Assembly: GCA_030490835.1 (NCBI GenBank)
Contig: CM059971.1
Location: forward strand, 52,438,012 to 52,502,011
Length of the DNA: 64,000 nucleotides
Direction of reading: 5' to 3'
Source of the DNA: Annona cherimola
Lineage: Eukaryota; Streptophyta; Magnoliopsida; Magnoliales; Annonaceae
The translations under genes and the position numbers were made by a program. Below, piece by piece: positions 33,804 through 45,121 of this stretch (positions are counted from its first letter, which is position 1; each line of letters opens with the position of its first letter). Below the pieces are notes generated by a model. The model saw only the letters and a list, made by a program, of their open reading frames with translations. It did no database searches and had not been told where the DNA came from.

Positions 33804-35090
33804 GAAAAGCACCAAGGTTAATACAAGGGCAAGAGTTAGACAGAACAAAGGAAAAGCGATAGCTAATGATGAAGTCCCAAGTCGGCATGAAGTTTGGGAA
33901 ACAAGTAATAGGTCAAAAGGACCTGGGCCAGGACCGAGAGGGCAAAACTCAAGGACTCGTCAAAGATGAGAAAATCTAAGCTCGGAACCAAACGTTGAAA
34001 GTGAAAATGAAATGAGACAAGTAAGGATGATTGAGGAAAGGGTAGCTGTAGCGTAAAGGAGGCCATGCAGTAGGCTACTTGAGAATGGGCAACCCAGACT
34101 ACAGATATAATTCAAGGCTTATGGGAAAGGACTCAGCAAGCGCAGTTGGGTGACAATGAAAGAGAAGGAGCCACACAAACGACTAACCATAACCCACACT
34201 GGCACCAGTAGGAGATGAAAATCAATTATTGAAAGCAAATAGAAGAGCCATTAATGCCTTTTTGACTCAACAACCTCCCAAGTTCTTAGGAGAACCCGAC
34301 CCCATACAGGCTGATCATTAGATGATGGAGATCAAAAACTTATTTAGGATATCTCCATGCAATGATAAGCAGAAGGTCTTATGTGCCACTCATTTGCTAG
34401 CTAAAGATGCCCATGAGTGGTGGGAAACCATATTGATCACAATGTCGCAACCGAAGGAAATGACTTCGCAAACTTTTGTTGAGGAGTTCAATAAGTAATA
34501 CCTTCCAGTGGGACTTAAAGTCAGAAGGTAATCGAGTTTGAACGGTTGTATCAAGGAAGGATGTCAGTCATAGAGTATGCCACCAAGTTCAATGCCTTGG
34601 TAAGATATGTGATATGGATCGCTAATGTGCTAGAAAATAAGATACAAAGATTTCAACAAGGACTGAGGCCATATCTAAGGGAGAGCCTTTGCACCTCTAC
34701 TGATTAAAGATTATGCATCAAGTCTCGAAAGGGCAAGGGCATTAGAAGCAGGGGCATTGAGAACTCAGGAGTTGAGGCAAGAACAAGAATTGTTTAGCCC
34801 GGGTGTCAAGAAAGAGGAAACGGGGATGGAAAAGAGTAAGAAAGGAGGAATGAAAAAGGAAAAAGGTACCCCCAAGAAAAGAAATTCCCCACTGTGTAAA
34901 AAGTGTCAAAAGCATCACTTAAGGAAATGTTTGAAAGGATCAAACAAATGTTACAAGTGTAGGTAGACAGGACATATAGCCAAGGAGTGTGGAACAGGGG
35001 AAGCCATGGTTAACAAGTATTTTGTTTGTGACCAAGCATGGCATATTGCCCCGAATTGTCTAAATAAAGCAGAAACAGCACTAGGGTGAG
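33804..35090 (+). pseudogene. Gag of the chromovirus
   Basis: A Retrotrans_gag-like domain is readable at about 34245-34440: 'PPKFLGEPDPIQADH', 'MMEIKNLFRISPCNDKQKV' and 'ATHLLAKDAHEWWE'. Downstream, 34757-34966 is open and Lys-rich, followed by zinc-knuckle motifs: 'CKKCQKHHLRKC' (34895-34930), 'CYKCRQTGHIAKEC' (34951-34990, with a stop in place of one residue) and 'FVCDQAWHIAPNC' (35023-35060). The putative start at 33804 (MKSTKVNTRARVRQ) is followed by several stops. It would package the element RNA. Confidence 0.82.
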
Positions 35091-35158
35091 AAAGACTAGC
35101 CCAACCAAGGATAACCGCTACAGCTAACCGATAGGGAACTTCTACGAACGCAATCCAC

Positions 35159-35410
35159 ATGCATGCATTGACTCATACGAAGTCTCAGGAGCAAGAAGAA
35201 AAGGTGTTTACAGGTATGGTTTACGTTTTAGGGAATTCTGCGGTAGTATTGTTTGATTTTGATGCTACCCACTCATTTATAGCCTGCCAATATGTAAACA
35301 CACATGCACTGCCCATAGAGGAAATAAATAATATAATACATGTAGAATTCCCTGTGCACAGGTTAGTTAGTAATAACCAAGTATATAAAGTGTGTCTGAT
35401 TAGAATATGA
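35159..35410 (+). pseudogene. Protease fragment of the chromovirus
   Basis: An 84-codon frame contains 'VLGNSAVVLFDFDATHSFI' where the retropepsin active site D-S-G-A-T-H-S-F is expected. The catalytic triplet has become D-F-D, so it would be inactive. The frame ends close to the large deletion junction. Confidence 0.75.
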
Positions 35411-35749
35411 TCCATGATATTAGAAGTATTATATGGGCGTAGATGCCAAACCCCATTAAGCTGGGATGAAGTTGGAGAGAGAAGGTTAGCCCCAAACTTG
35501 TCCAGATGAATGATAGATAAAGTGCAAGTAATTCATCAGTGTATACTCATAGTCCAAAGTCGGCAAAAGAGTTACACAGATTGCAAAAGAAATGATTTAA
35601 ATATCCAAGTTGGCGAACATGTGTTTATAAAGGGCACGCCATTTAAAGGAGTTACAAGATTTGGGAAAAGGAGTAAACTGAATCCTAGGTATATAGGGCC
35701 ATTTAAAGTACTGGAGATGAAGTTGAAAGTAAATACCATAATTGTTTGA
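35411..35749 (+). pseudogene. Integrase C-terminal end of the chromovirus after deletion
   Basis: Just after the protease, 'EVLYGRRCQTPLSWDEVGER' (about 35427-35485) is the integrase post-core segment, so RT, RNase H and the core have been removed (a loss of several kilobases by comparison with family size). It continues 'QSRQKSYTD', 'NIQVGEHVFIKG' and 'RYIGPFKVLE'. No chromodomain can be read after it. Confidence 0.85.
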
Positions 35750-35782
35750 AAAGCAAAACGGTTTCGAGACGAAATCTTTTAT

Positions 35783-35796
35783 AAAGGGGGGAGGAT
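35783..35796 (+). other. Polypurine tract of the chromovirus
   Basis: AAAGGGGGGAGGAT directly precedes the LTR start TGTGATACC. It supports both the plus orientation and the LTR boundary. Confidence 0.9.
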
Positions 35797-38700
35797 TGTG
35801 ATACCAAGACCAATTGAGACCCATAAATTTAAATTAAGCATTTAACTTTGATTAATTGTATTATTTAATTGAATAATAGAGATTAAAGCCATTGAATAAG
35901 TAAGGTGATTAAATTAATCACCATAGCTCAATATGGGTTAACGTGTACAAAGAGACCAAACAAGGTGTAGGAAATGATGATATGTCATGATTAATTATTT
36001 CATATATTATGATTTAATTGACGATGATTATGATGATAATTATGGGATTGATGTGATTAATGTTAGAAAATTCATAACTTGACGCCTATAAGGCGGCTTG
36101 ATGTGAAATTTAAAGGATAAGCACATGATGATGTGCTTTATCTTATGAATGGAATGAATTATGTTAGCTATGATCTAATTAGGGTGATAATTATTTAAAT
36201 TCATCCAAATTCAAAAGACAACTTCAAATGACCATAACTTACACAAGAAATGTCATTTTGAGATAAAATTTTTCATGGATGTTAAAATGACATGACTTAT
36301 CCTATAGATGGGTTTGATTAATGGTTGGATTTATGGTAGTTTTGTATAGCCACAAAATGCTAAAATGGGGGTGGCGATAGGGGATGTGCAAGGGGCTAGA
36401 TATGAGCAGATAGTTGGTTTTAAAAATTTTGCAAAAATGTAAATTAAGAGGATAAACACTCCAGCAATACAATGGGATAAATATGGAATTAATAAACCTA
36501 AAAAATGAGGCAGAAAATTAAAGGTGAAAAAAGATTTATATCAAGGAGAGAGAAAGGGGCTGTTGGACGTTTGCATGTGGACAGCTTGTTGTGTGAAAAA
36601 AAATTCTAACTCCAGCAAGGTTGAATGTCCCTAAGCAAGGAAAAAGAGAGGGAAAAGGGAAGGAAAAAAGGAGAAAAAGAGGAGGAGAAAGAGGAGCAAA
36701 CCAAGCTTCACAAGTGGAAGAAAAAACAACACAAGTTCAAGTAGGTATCCAACTAAGTTTGGTTGTTAATCTCTAAGTTTTCTAGCTCAATTCATGAGTC
36801 ATAAATTGATTCATTTATGAACCCTAAATGATAATTTATGAAGCACTTAGTAAGGTTACTAAATGCTAAATGAACTAGAGAATTCAATTCATGCTTTCAA
36901 GAATGTTTTGTATGGTTTTAGGGTTGATTATCCTAAGTCTACCATGCTGGAATTTTTGAAAATTCCCCATTTAAGTTGCTGTTTTGAGCATATGGTGTGT
37001 TTGGAATATGTTAAATGTTTCCATGATTAATATATGTTGAACTAAGCATGATTGATGGACCTTAGAAGGGTTAAACATAGACTTGACAATTTGATGAAAA
37101 TTCTACTCATTTGAGGTGGAATTTGTGCATGAACTAAATAAACTAATATATGGATGATTTAAAGGGTAAAATACCGTAAATATAAGGAGGAATGGACATC
37201 CAACATAGGACTGAAAATAAATTCAAAAATCCGTTTTATTTGGACATGTGATGTGGACGTCCAAAGGGTGGAAAAATATGATGAAAAACTTGCTGTTTTG
37301 GGAAACTTGATTTATGGACTTTGATTTCATGAAAATATCCTAAATATAGAGCAAGAAAAGGATGTCCAAGGGCTAGAATTAAAAATATAAAAATATGTTT
37401 ATGGGACACATATTGATGTGGACGTTCAAATATGGAAAAACATAAACAATATGATGGGCAAGTTGCTGTTTTAAAAAATTGAATAACAAATAATATATAT
37501 ATGATTAAGAGGGTGCACATGAAGGGTATGAAAGGCAAGAATGAAAAATAACTAAATATGATTTGATAAAATGCAAAAATGGAAGGAAATATGGTAAAAT
37601 GTGAAAAGAGAGGGCTGTTTTGTTAAAATTTAGAAATCTCAAAATTTTAGTATTTATATGTAAAGCCCTAACTCATAAGTAAGTGTCTTGAATAAGTATT
37701 AATATGTAAAATGTAAAGAATGGGTATTAGATGATAAATGGGAAATAATGAACTTCCATATATTGAGTTAAATGAAAGGTTATAATAAGTTTGAAAATTT
37801 GCCCTAAATAAAGGTATTAAAAATAAAAGGAATGGGTGCTATGGATGCACAAGTTATACCGATGTGTGAATGGATAAAATGAACACCCAACTTGAAAAGC
37901 AAGTGGGTTATGTAAATTGATATAAATCATGTGGGTTGGAAAACTATGTAATGTGCAAGCATATGGAATTATGTTTATGAATGCAATGTCGTTCTTATGT
38001 GTTTAGGCAAAGGCGAAGAAAAGTGAACGAAGGAAACTGAAGTAAATTCAGGTAAGCAAGCAAATTTTAAAACTTGATTTCTCAAAATTATGACAAAATG
38101 TTGTAAATTTCTATTTAAATGCTTTGAATTATATTGCAAATGGATGTTTAAATATTTTTAGAATTATTTAAGGATGACCATCACTATAACTCTTGCAAAC
38201 GACTTGTATAATATTTTATTAAATGTTGTTGAGAAATTATGGCTCAAATGCGTGCTCATGAAAATCATGCTGGCATGTCTAAGTTTATGTTTATGATGAA
38301 CAAGGTACTAGGTCCACTTTAGAGGTATAAGCGGGCCGATTGTTCCCCTCTAGTATGACCAAGTAGCTAAAATAGGCCACAAGCCAGTGGCGCCCTCCCT
38401 GAGATGGAAGCAGGATGATGGGATGGTCACTTAGCTAGCGTACCATCATATGATGTCATGTTTTTGACGATAATAATACATTACATTATTCATGATATAC
38501 CCATGATGGGTATGATGTTGCATATTATTTTTTTAAATAAACCCCGAGTGGGTATGACGTTGGTTTCAAAGATGTTATTTAAATGAAAACTTTGTATGAA
38601 AAATGAATTGGCTGAAAACTATGCAGCTTGCTTACTGAGTTATACTCACGATTTGTTTTCTAAACCCTAAGACAAGTGCAAGGATGGTTACAAAGGAGGA

Positions 38701-39181
38701 GCACAGGTTTAGATGAAGAGTTATATTTCATGGATCCCTATGTGTGCAAATCATATGATAAAAAATATATTTATGAATTAAGTGTTTGCAACTTATTGTG
38801 TTTTATGATATTTACACCGTGGTGTATGATATGGATGGCTGTATGATAAATATGTGAATTGAAAAAAAAATTGTTGATAGATGATGAAGGTGTATTATAA
38901 CATGATAGGAATGTTACAAAATTTTATGTTATATGATGAAACCTGATGTGCAGGAATTTAATGTTGAATGTATAAAACAAGGCTTGATGATAGCCAAGAT
39001 GGGCAAATTGGTGTAAAAATGACTAGATACCATGTGATAAACTCCTATGGAGTGAATTATAAACGTATATTTATGAAATGAACCCGCTATGTGACAGGGC
39101 AATAATCCTACTCATGTTTACCAATCAATAAACGATCTCAGAGTAAGGCTCATGTTGTGACGCTCGGGATGGGGCGCCACA
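35797..39181 (+). repeat. 3' LTR of the chromovirus
   Basis: The LTR is 3385 bp and runs from TGTGATACCAAGACC to GGGATGGGGCGCCACA. It has a purine-rich block at 36635-36720, the hairpin CGCCTATAAGGCG at about 36082, and the conserved U5 end ('GACAGGGCAATAATCC', 'AACGATCTCAGAGTAAGG'). It identifies the other long LTRs in the window as the same or sister families. No ORF of note is inside. Confidence 0.92.
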
Positions 39182-39189
39182 TTAGCCAT

Positions 39190-41126
39190 AAACTGCATTT
39201 GTAATATTTGATGTGAACTCTGAGCTTTTATCAGGAATTTCCATGAAGTTTGACATCTCCCTAATCTCTTAATATGTACTCCTATAAGACCATATCTTCC
39301 AACATGTTACCAACAATAATGAAAATTTCTATTCTCTACATCTACTACTTAGTAACCTAGGAATGTCACAAAATTCTCCTTGCTAGCTTGAGAATAACTT
39401 CCTATGTAAAATAAGATGTCCTTATTTTTTAGCATACCCAAGACAAATGCGCAATGTCTTTATTGCCATTTCTACATGAAGAACAAATTGGTTCTACTTG
39501 AATTTACCTTCTTAGAAGATTAACTTTCATTGGTAAAACATTCTTAAATAGTCTCTAGTTGAAAATCTTGATATTTGGTGTGATTTTTTGTTTCCGAATA
39601 TAGCGCAGATCATTAGAATCATGCTCCCTATTCATCTAATGATTATCATTCCTTTCTTTTGATCCAACTCCAATACCCTTCTATAACCCAATTCAACTCA
39701 AGATGCCTATCTAGTTCATTAGGCCAAAAGATAAGGTCCTCTTCATCTTGTATAAGAAGAGACTCATTCTTCTCTTTAATATTCCTTCTCCTAATCTATT
39801 AGAAATGTACACAAGCAACAACCCTACTTTTGTAAGGCCTTTGGAGACCAAAGAGCAAAGAAAAAATGAGTAGTCTTCTCTTTCCCCACATGCCAGTGAC
39901 AAAATCTCTTCATAAAGTCCCTTAGTGCTAAGAGACATTTCCAAGGATCGGAGGCATTAGTTTGGGATACTATTTCGAAAGTTTTAGCCAAGGAAGTATT
40001 TAATCTTCAAAATCCGATGGCGAAGAGATTCATTGTTTATCATTGACCTCTAGCTTGTTTCCCTAAAAGAGCTTGATTAAAATAGTCAAAATCCCTAAAA
40101 TCTATTCCTCATCCAACTTTTGAAGTACATATTAATGGCCAAGAAATCTAACTAATTTTCCTTTGTTCGTTCTTCTTTCCTACCAAAATCTATTTATCAT
40201 TATATTTGTGGCTTCGTAAAACTTCTTTGGGAGCTTGAAGATACTCATCGTGTAGCTAGGAATTGATTGAGTTATAACCTTTATTAGGATTTCCTTTCCT
40301 CCATATGAAAAGAACTTTGATCGCTAGGCTTGAATTTTTTTGCATATTCATTCCTTCAAGCTTTGGAAGATTCAGGTTTTTGATTTACCACCTATGTCGG
40401 TAGGCCTAGATATATGTGGATAGCTTTCTTCTGAGCTCTGAAGGTGCTTCACCTTTATTCTAACTTCTTCACTGTTGTTTTTGTTGAAATATAATGTTGT
40501 TTTCTCCGTATTGATGCATCACCCAATCCATTCTCCACATATATGCAGTAGTAATAGTAAAAAATGCATCTCTATCTTGTTTGCTTTCATAAAAAAAAGT
40601 GCATCATCTAGAAAAAACAAATTGGTTAATTTGGGTCTCAATCGACAGATTTCTATACTGATGATTTATTAGTTATTTGGGCTTCATTCAACAAGGTTGA
40701 TAGACCTTTTCTATAAAAAAGAAACAAACAGGGGGAAGTGGGTCTCCTTCCTAATTCCCCTTTTGGCATTAGAAGTTTCTGATTTGAAGCTGTTGATGGT
40801 GAATCGATAAGTGACAATAGAGAAGCAACAATAGACCTATTCAATCTATGTTTCATTGATGCTCATCTTTCTCATAATTTGACATAGGAAATCCCACTCC
40901 ACTCTATCATAAACTTTTGATATATTCAATTTTATAGCCACCTTTTCTCTCTTGCATGAGCCCTCTTACTTAGAGTGTGTAAAGTTTCATATGCAATCGG
41001 CATATTAACCAAAGTGAATATTCTATGAATGAAAGCACTTTGATTTGTAGATATAATTCTTGAAAGGTACCCTTTCAATCTATTTGCAAATACTGCTAAA
41101 CTAACTAGATTTGTGATACTATCCAC
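39190..41126 (-). pseudogene. L1-type LINE reverse transcriptase relic
   Basis: On the minus strand the order is 'ANRLKGYLSRIISTNQSAF' (41085-41030), 'AYETLHTLSKRA', 'AIKLNISKVYDRVEWDFLC' (about 40940-40885), 'FFLDDALFF' (about 40615-40590; the catalytic box, usually F/Y-A-D-D), 'IFQSLKE..CKKIQA' (about 40350), 'GKEILIKVITQSIPSYTMSI' and 'NRFWWEE'. A zf-RVT-like end is at about 39450. These are the usual blocks of plant L1 ORF2. The endonuclease end is absent. Many stops and shifts are present. It abuts the chromovirus LTR at 39181. Confidence 0.88.
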
Positions 41127-41393
41127 TCCTTTTGCCCCCTCGGTCTAAACTAACTATAACATCAAATAGCCATCTATTCCTTTGCTAGTATATTAGCAAT
41201 AAAGAATTCAAAAAGAGAAATGGGTCATGCAAACATTTTGATTATTGGAATGGTGTGGATTAGGTTTTGACAAATTAATATCTAAAAGTGGTAAGGTGTA
41301 CTTTTATTGGCATGGAAGACCTTAGCTTTTCAACACCAAGAAGATGATGTGGTTAACAATAGCGTGTGATTGTGTGTTAGGTCCATGTTTGAA
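41127..41393. other. Unassigned sequence
   Basis: No recognisable motif or repeat end between the LINE relic and the tandem duplication that follows. Confidence 0.4.
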
Positions 41394-41507
41394 TTTGGTT
41401 TGGGGTAATAGACACCAGTAATATACATATATATGTATTTTGGTTTGGGGTAATAGACACTAGTAATATACATATATATATATATACATATATATATCTA
41501 TATATAA
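41394..41507. repeat. 44-bp tandem duplication leading into a TA microsatellite
   Basis: Two copies of 'tttggtttggggtaatagac' plus 'agtaatatacatatatat' start at 41394 and 41438. The second runs into an irregular TA/CATA tract up to about 41507. Confidence 0.85.
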
Positions 41508-41510
41508 CAA

Positions 41511-42025
41511 GAATGCTTCTACCGAACTCTTTCTATTTTTAATATTTTGATGATCGATAAAAAATTCACTACATCTATTGTATTTAATATCATTTATAGT
41601 ATTTTAAAAACTCATTTACTTGTCTAGTATTATTATGTATGGGCCTCATCTATAAACGTGTAAAATTAATACAATAAAATAATTTAATGTTAAATATCAG
41701 TTTTACAGTTGTATTTTCAATATCTAAACTATCTAAAATATCATTTCTATATGGATAAATGATTTTATAAAATATTATTATATTCTTGTATATACGTAAA
41801 TTGATCTATGCATTTTTATCAATTTACACATGGATATATCTATTTTGAGCAAAAGTGGGCTTGCATATATCTGATTTTGGTGAAAGTTGGTCTTCTACCT
41901 GAACAAATGATATTAAATATAATGAAAAAATTGAATTTTTTATCAAAAATAAAAATATTTGAAATTTGAAATTTGAAAGAATTACATAGAATCGCTTCTA
42001 TATAACCTGAGTACATAAAACCGGG
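41511..42025. mobile_element. MITE family X, copy 2 (diverged)
   Basis: Collinear with 4733-5258: 'aaaaattcactacatctattg', 'ctaaactatctaaaatatca', 'aatgatattaaatataatga' and the terminal 'cttctatataac' are shared. Terminal repeats are eroded and no TSD is readable, so the ends are approximate. Confidence 0.7.
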
Positions 42026-42133
42026 ATTGTGTATAAACATGTCGGGCCTTCTTAGCCCCAATGAGAAAATTACGGTCCCACCGCACTAGCGCTTGTTTTC
42101 TTCGGGTGGGGCTGAATCAAAGCACCATAAAAA
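42026..42133. other. Unassigned, GC-richer sequence
   Basis: Contains a 'ccaccgcactagcgc' patch just below the hypothetical ORF. No feature is recognised. Confidence 0.3.
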
Positions 42134-42382
42134 TCAATAAAGCATTATGAATCCCAAAAATCCCTCGAGAAAAATATATATAAAATGAAGCGTACGCACA
42201 TCCCGGTCTAGAAAGCTATAATGACTAGGCAAAATCATGCCAAGACCACTAAGCCACACCACAGTGAGCACCGAGCAGGATATATACTCAGCAAATATTA
42301 TCAATGGCATACAGGTGGCACATATATTCATTAACATCACGAAGACGTCTTTTTCTAAAGTTGAATTTTCATCACGGATCAT
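42134..42382 (-). CDS. Hypothetical hydrophobic ORF (82 aa), possibly a gene fragment
   Basis: The ORF begins MIRDENSTLEKDVFVML and contains two hydrophobic stretches, about residues 20-48 ('CATCMPLIIFAEYISCSVL') and 65-82 ('LHFIYIFLEGFLGFIMLY'), that could span a membrane. No family is recognised. It sits in a part of the window with fewer repeats. An upstream minus-strand frame around 42400-42560 also has coding-like patches ('MENQWSRWAHCNQ') broken by stops. It could be a relic exon or chance. Confidence 0.25.
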   Translation of the reverse strand: MIRDENSTLEKDVFVMLMNICATCMPLIIFAEYISCSVLTVVWLSGLGMILPSHYSFLDRDVRTLHFIYIFLEGFLGFIMLY

Positions 42383-42830
42383 AGTCTAATCGCTCCAGTT
42401 TCATTCACTGCAAGTACCGACCTCAAGAATCAAAATCATCACTTCTTTTCCCTTTTCCTTACCCACTCCTTTTACGAAGCTACCCATCAAGAAAACTTCC
42501 GAAAGTGATTCCAGAAACGTATGTTATTGATTGCAATGGGCCCATCTTGACCATTGGTTTTCCATGGTCACGTCGGTCGTGGTTAATTTCAAAAAACGAA
42601 ACAAGCTAATAAATTGATTCTTCTTGAGGTTAGAAGTCAATTGGACCGGTGTAGCACTACCGCAATCAATGATCTCAACAAACAATCCAGAGCAGTAAAT
42701 TTTTTTATTATAATTAACAATGAATTAGGTTTATTTCTTAAGGTTAATTTCAGATATGAACACAACTCATACCCATATTTACAAATACTACAAGAGAAAA
42801 ATAATTTAGATGACTACTTATTTTACATCT
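42383..42830. other. Unassigned stretch before the MITE
   Basis: Nothing recognisable on either strand apart from the broken minus-strand patch mentioned for the ORF at 42134-42382. Confidence 0.3.
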
Positions 42831-42839
42831 GATTTTGAA

Positions 42840-43236
42840 GGGCTCCGATCAGGTGCACTTGAGTGCACTTAGCTTCGGTGCGCCCAGGTACAAGTACCCA
42901 TTTTTTTTATTTTTTTGAAATTTTTTTTACATGACTGTTAATCTAAGTGTATTTAACACGTGCATCAATTTTTACTATTTTTAGAGATTTTTAGATATTT
43001 TTTTGGATTTTTAAAAATCAGTGACATTTTAGTAATTTTAAATTACAAAAAATGCTACTGATTTTTAAAAATCTAAAAAATTATCTAAAAATATCCAAAA
43101 TTAGTAAAAATTGATACATATGTTAAATACACTTAGATTTACAATTTCATAAAAAAGTTTCAAAAAAAATAAAAAAGGTAAAATACACCCGAATACACTA
43201 AAGCGGAGTGTACCTGAGTGCATTTAATAATATCCC
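42840..43236. mobile_element. Foldback MITE
   Basis: The two halves are reverse complements around about 43035 ('gatttttaaaaatcagt' against 'actgatttttaaaaatc'). Putative ends GGGCTCC and GGATATT (complement) are weakly paired, while GTGCACTT/ACTCAGGTAC blocks pair further in. The flanks GATTTTGAA (42831-42839) and AATTTTAAA (43237-43245) are a possible 9-bp duplication with two mismatches. It shares the core 'aatctaagtgtatttaac' with 3035-3200 and 33106-33507. Confidence 0.75.
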
Positions 43237-43448
43237 AATTTTAAATACGATGATAAAAGTAAAAAGAACTTGCTCCAATTAAATAGCATAAAAAATTCAA
43301 AGAAATAACTTAAAAGATACAAAACAAAAGCGGACTCAATTACTCTTTTTTTGTGTTTGATATACAACATTACATATCATTTCATATATAATAAAGCTCA
43401 ATAATCAACTAGGGAGATAACAAGCTCATACGGGAGATAACTTCCATC
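43237..43448. other. AT-rich unassigned stretch
   Basis: Nothing recognised; it lies 3' of the possible exon on the minus strand and could be its untranslated end. Confidence 0.3.
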
Positions 43449-43575
43449 ACAATTTCAACCCAAGGAGGGTCAAAATCGCGTTTGCAGCATCATTGGCCGT
43501 GTCCATGAGCAATTTGGCTATGATCCAATTGGTTGAGTCAATCACTCTTGTGCACACATGTTGCCTCTTTAAAAA
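43449..43575 (-). CDS. Possible terminal exon of an unknown gene
   Basis: The minus strand reads, after a potential acceptor (pyrimidine-poor 'ttttaaag' at about 43576), 'QHVCTRVIDSTNWIIAKLL' then 'MDTANDAANAILTLLGLKL' and a TGA at 43449-43451. Composition is GC-richer than its surroundings and the text is protein-like, with an amphipathic, Ala/Leu-rich C-terminus. No upstream exon was found and the family is not recognised. It is supported only by text quality and a plausible splice site. Confidence 0.3.
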
Positions 43576-43579
43576 TATA

Positions 43580-44148
43580 TAGCAAGGGAAAATTTGTCAT
43601 TTAAAAAATTGATTAACATAATCTAATAACTTTGTCTTGTTTGAAATCAACGATGAAATATATAGTCGTTTATCGTTTATGCCCTTTTTATAAATGGTAG
43701 TTACATCCGTAAATATGAGTACAATATGTGGTCGTGTTTGAAATTTACGCTTATAACTTTTAACAATTCACGGTTTGTTGCTTAAGCTTACAATTCTTGC
43801 AGTAGCATGCGTAGTGACTAAATGATGACTTTAATATTAAAAGCCTAAAACTTTATTTTTACCCTCACAAATTTCTCCTTACTTAATTATTATGAAAAAT
43901 TTTAATAAAATAAGTGTGATCGATATTAGTTTCTAGCTAGCTAGTCAGATTAGGAAGAATTAGTTAGTGATTAGTTCAATTTTCAATCCAGTTTGCAACA
44001 TTAGAACAGCTATGCATAATCACGCATTATGAAAATGACAAAATAGCTAATTACGCCGAGAACGGAGGATTACTTTTACTTGAGCTTTGAAACATGTTGA
44101 TAAAAGCTCCTTACTTTATGGGTTTTGTTTCAATGCAACACGAGGCAT
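43580..44148. other. AT-rich unassigned stretch
   Basis: No motifs, repeats with clear ends, or convincing frames. If the exon at 43449-43575 is real this would be intron or upstream sequence. Confidence 0.3.
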
Positions 44149-44157
44149 TGAAATTTT

Positions 44158-44457
44158 AATGCATCTCCCTAGTAATTTTATTTTTAATATTTAAATTTGT
44201 TTTTTTGTAAAACTCTTCATCTAGATGTATTTAACTTATGCATTAAGTTGTACGATTTTTGATAATTTGTATATATATTTTTTAATTTTCGAGAATAGCG
44301 GTGTTTTAGTCATTTTAAAATACTAAAATCCCCAATTTTTTTTTTAAAAATATATACACATTTTCAAAATTGATAAAACTTAGTTTATAAATTAAATACA
44401 CTTAAATTAAGAGTTTTATAAAAAAATTCAAAAATGGAAGTTCTAATTAGATGCATT
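44158..44457. mobile_element. Foldback MITE with 8-bp TSD
   Basis: It starts AATGCATCTCCCTAG and ends with the complement of AATGCATCTAATTAG. The arms pair across a centre near 44305 ('tgttttagtcattttaaaat'). The flanks GAAATTTT at 44150-44157 and 44458-44465 form a perfect 8-bp duplication. Core text 'atgtatttaacttatgca' relates it to the MITEs at 42840 and 33106. Confidence 0.8.
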
Positions 44458-44462
44458 GAAAT

Positions 44463-44634
44463 TTTCTTTGACTTTGTCTATCAAGATGATAGTGTAGGGC
44501 AAGTGGCCCATTACTTGCTAGCAGTACGTGCAGCAACTGGCAACAGGCTCTTTGAGATCATAGTCATGTACATGAAAGAGAGTCAAGTAGCATGTGAGCT
44601 TACGCAACGGGGATGTTGTGGGCATGAGACATAG
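44463..44634 (+). CDS. Hypothetical ORF fragment
   Basis: The frame reads 'FFDFVYQDDSVGQVAHYLL', 'AVRAATGNRLFEIIVMYM' and ends 'RGCCGHET' at a TAG (44632-44634). The ATG at 44434 lies within the MITE, so the original start is not preserved. No family is recognised. Text quality is better than surrounding frames, but chance cannot be excluded. Confidence 0.2.
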
Positions 44635-44639
44635 GAGTT

Positions 44640-45113
44640 GTTAACTGGGAGGACTCACTTTCACATCAAGCAATTGGAAAGATGCATGCTATGTAAGTTC
44701 ACCGTCATAACTGCCTAATAGAGATGGTTTTTTTGTTTGTTTTTCAATCTCGTAGATACATAAAGAATTTGTGGAAAGCCATGCTCAACGAAAGTCGTAT
44801 ACATAACTTGAAAGGAGTTCTTTATTTCATATCTTTTGAGATCCACTATACGATATGGGGTTTAAAGGCCAAAATAAGAAATTCGTTTTTAGTCTTTATA
44901 AAAATAAAACAGATTCTTGAACTTCTTTTATGCTCATGTCACATCAAGGTACTGCAGAAAAAAACTACAAAATTAGATCAAATTTATCTTAATCGAGTAG
45001 TTAACAAGCTGTATTCTAAAACACGAAAGTTTTTACGGGAAACCTAGCTTGTTAGTGTTCAGTTGCTAGTTTGTCCCATGTGCTGAAATTTTAAGTTACT
45101 TCTCGCGAGTTCA
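44640..45113. other. Unassigned stretch
   Basis: There is a 107-codon open frame at 44724-45047 with no recognisable motif and a K/I/L-rich composition expected of AT-rich DNA. Nothing else is visible. Confidence 0.3.
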
Positions 45114-45121
45114 CTTGACTT

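Larger units (their letters stand above)
32250..39181 (+). mobile_element. Tekay/Del-like chromovirus (Ty3/gypsy), internally deleted
   Basis: Plus-strand order is an extra ORF (32298-33065), gag (about 33804-35090), protease (about 35195-35410), the integrase C-terminal end (about 35415-35749), a polypurine tract (35783-35796) and the 3' LTR (35797-39181). The 5' LTR and primer site are missing, replaced by element C. RT, RNase H and the integrase core are deleted. The integrase tail 'VGEHVFIKGTPFKGVTRFGK' with 'LNPRYIGPFKVLE' is the wording of the Tekay/Del chromovirus lineage. Confidence 0.9.

Noticed and set aside
35159..35410. Protease-region frame considered as an independent gene
   Set aside because: Its retropepsin pattern and position between gag knuckles and integrase tail show it is part of the chromovirus pol.
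36635..36720. Purine-rich block in the chromovirus LTR considered as a second polypurine tract
   Set aside because: It is inside the LTR with no adjoining LTR start; the tract at 35783-35796 directly abuts TGTGATACC.
41461..41510. TA tract considered as a replication origin or matrix attachment site
   Set aside because: It is a short irregular microsatellite next to a tandem duplication; the sequence alone gives no support for such a role.
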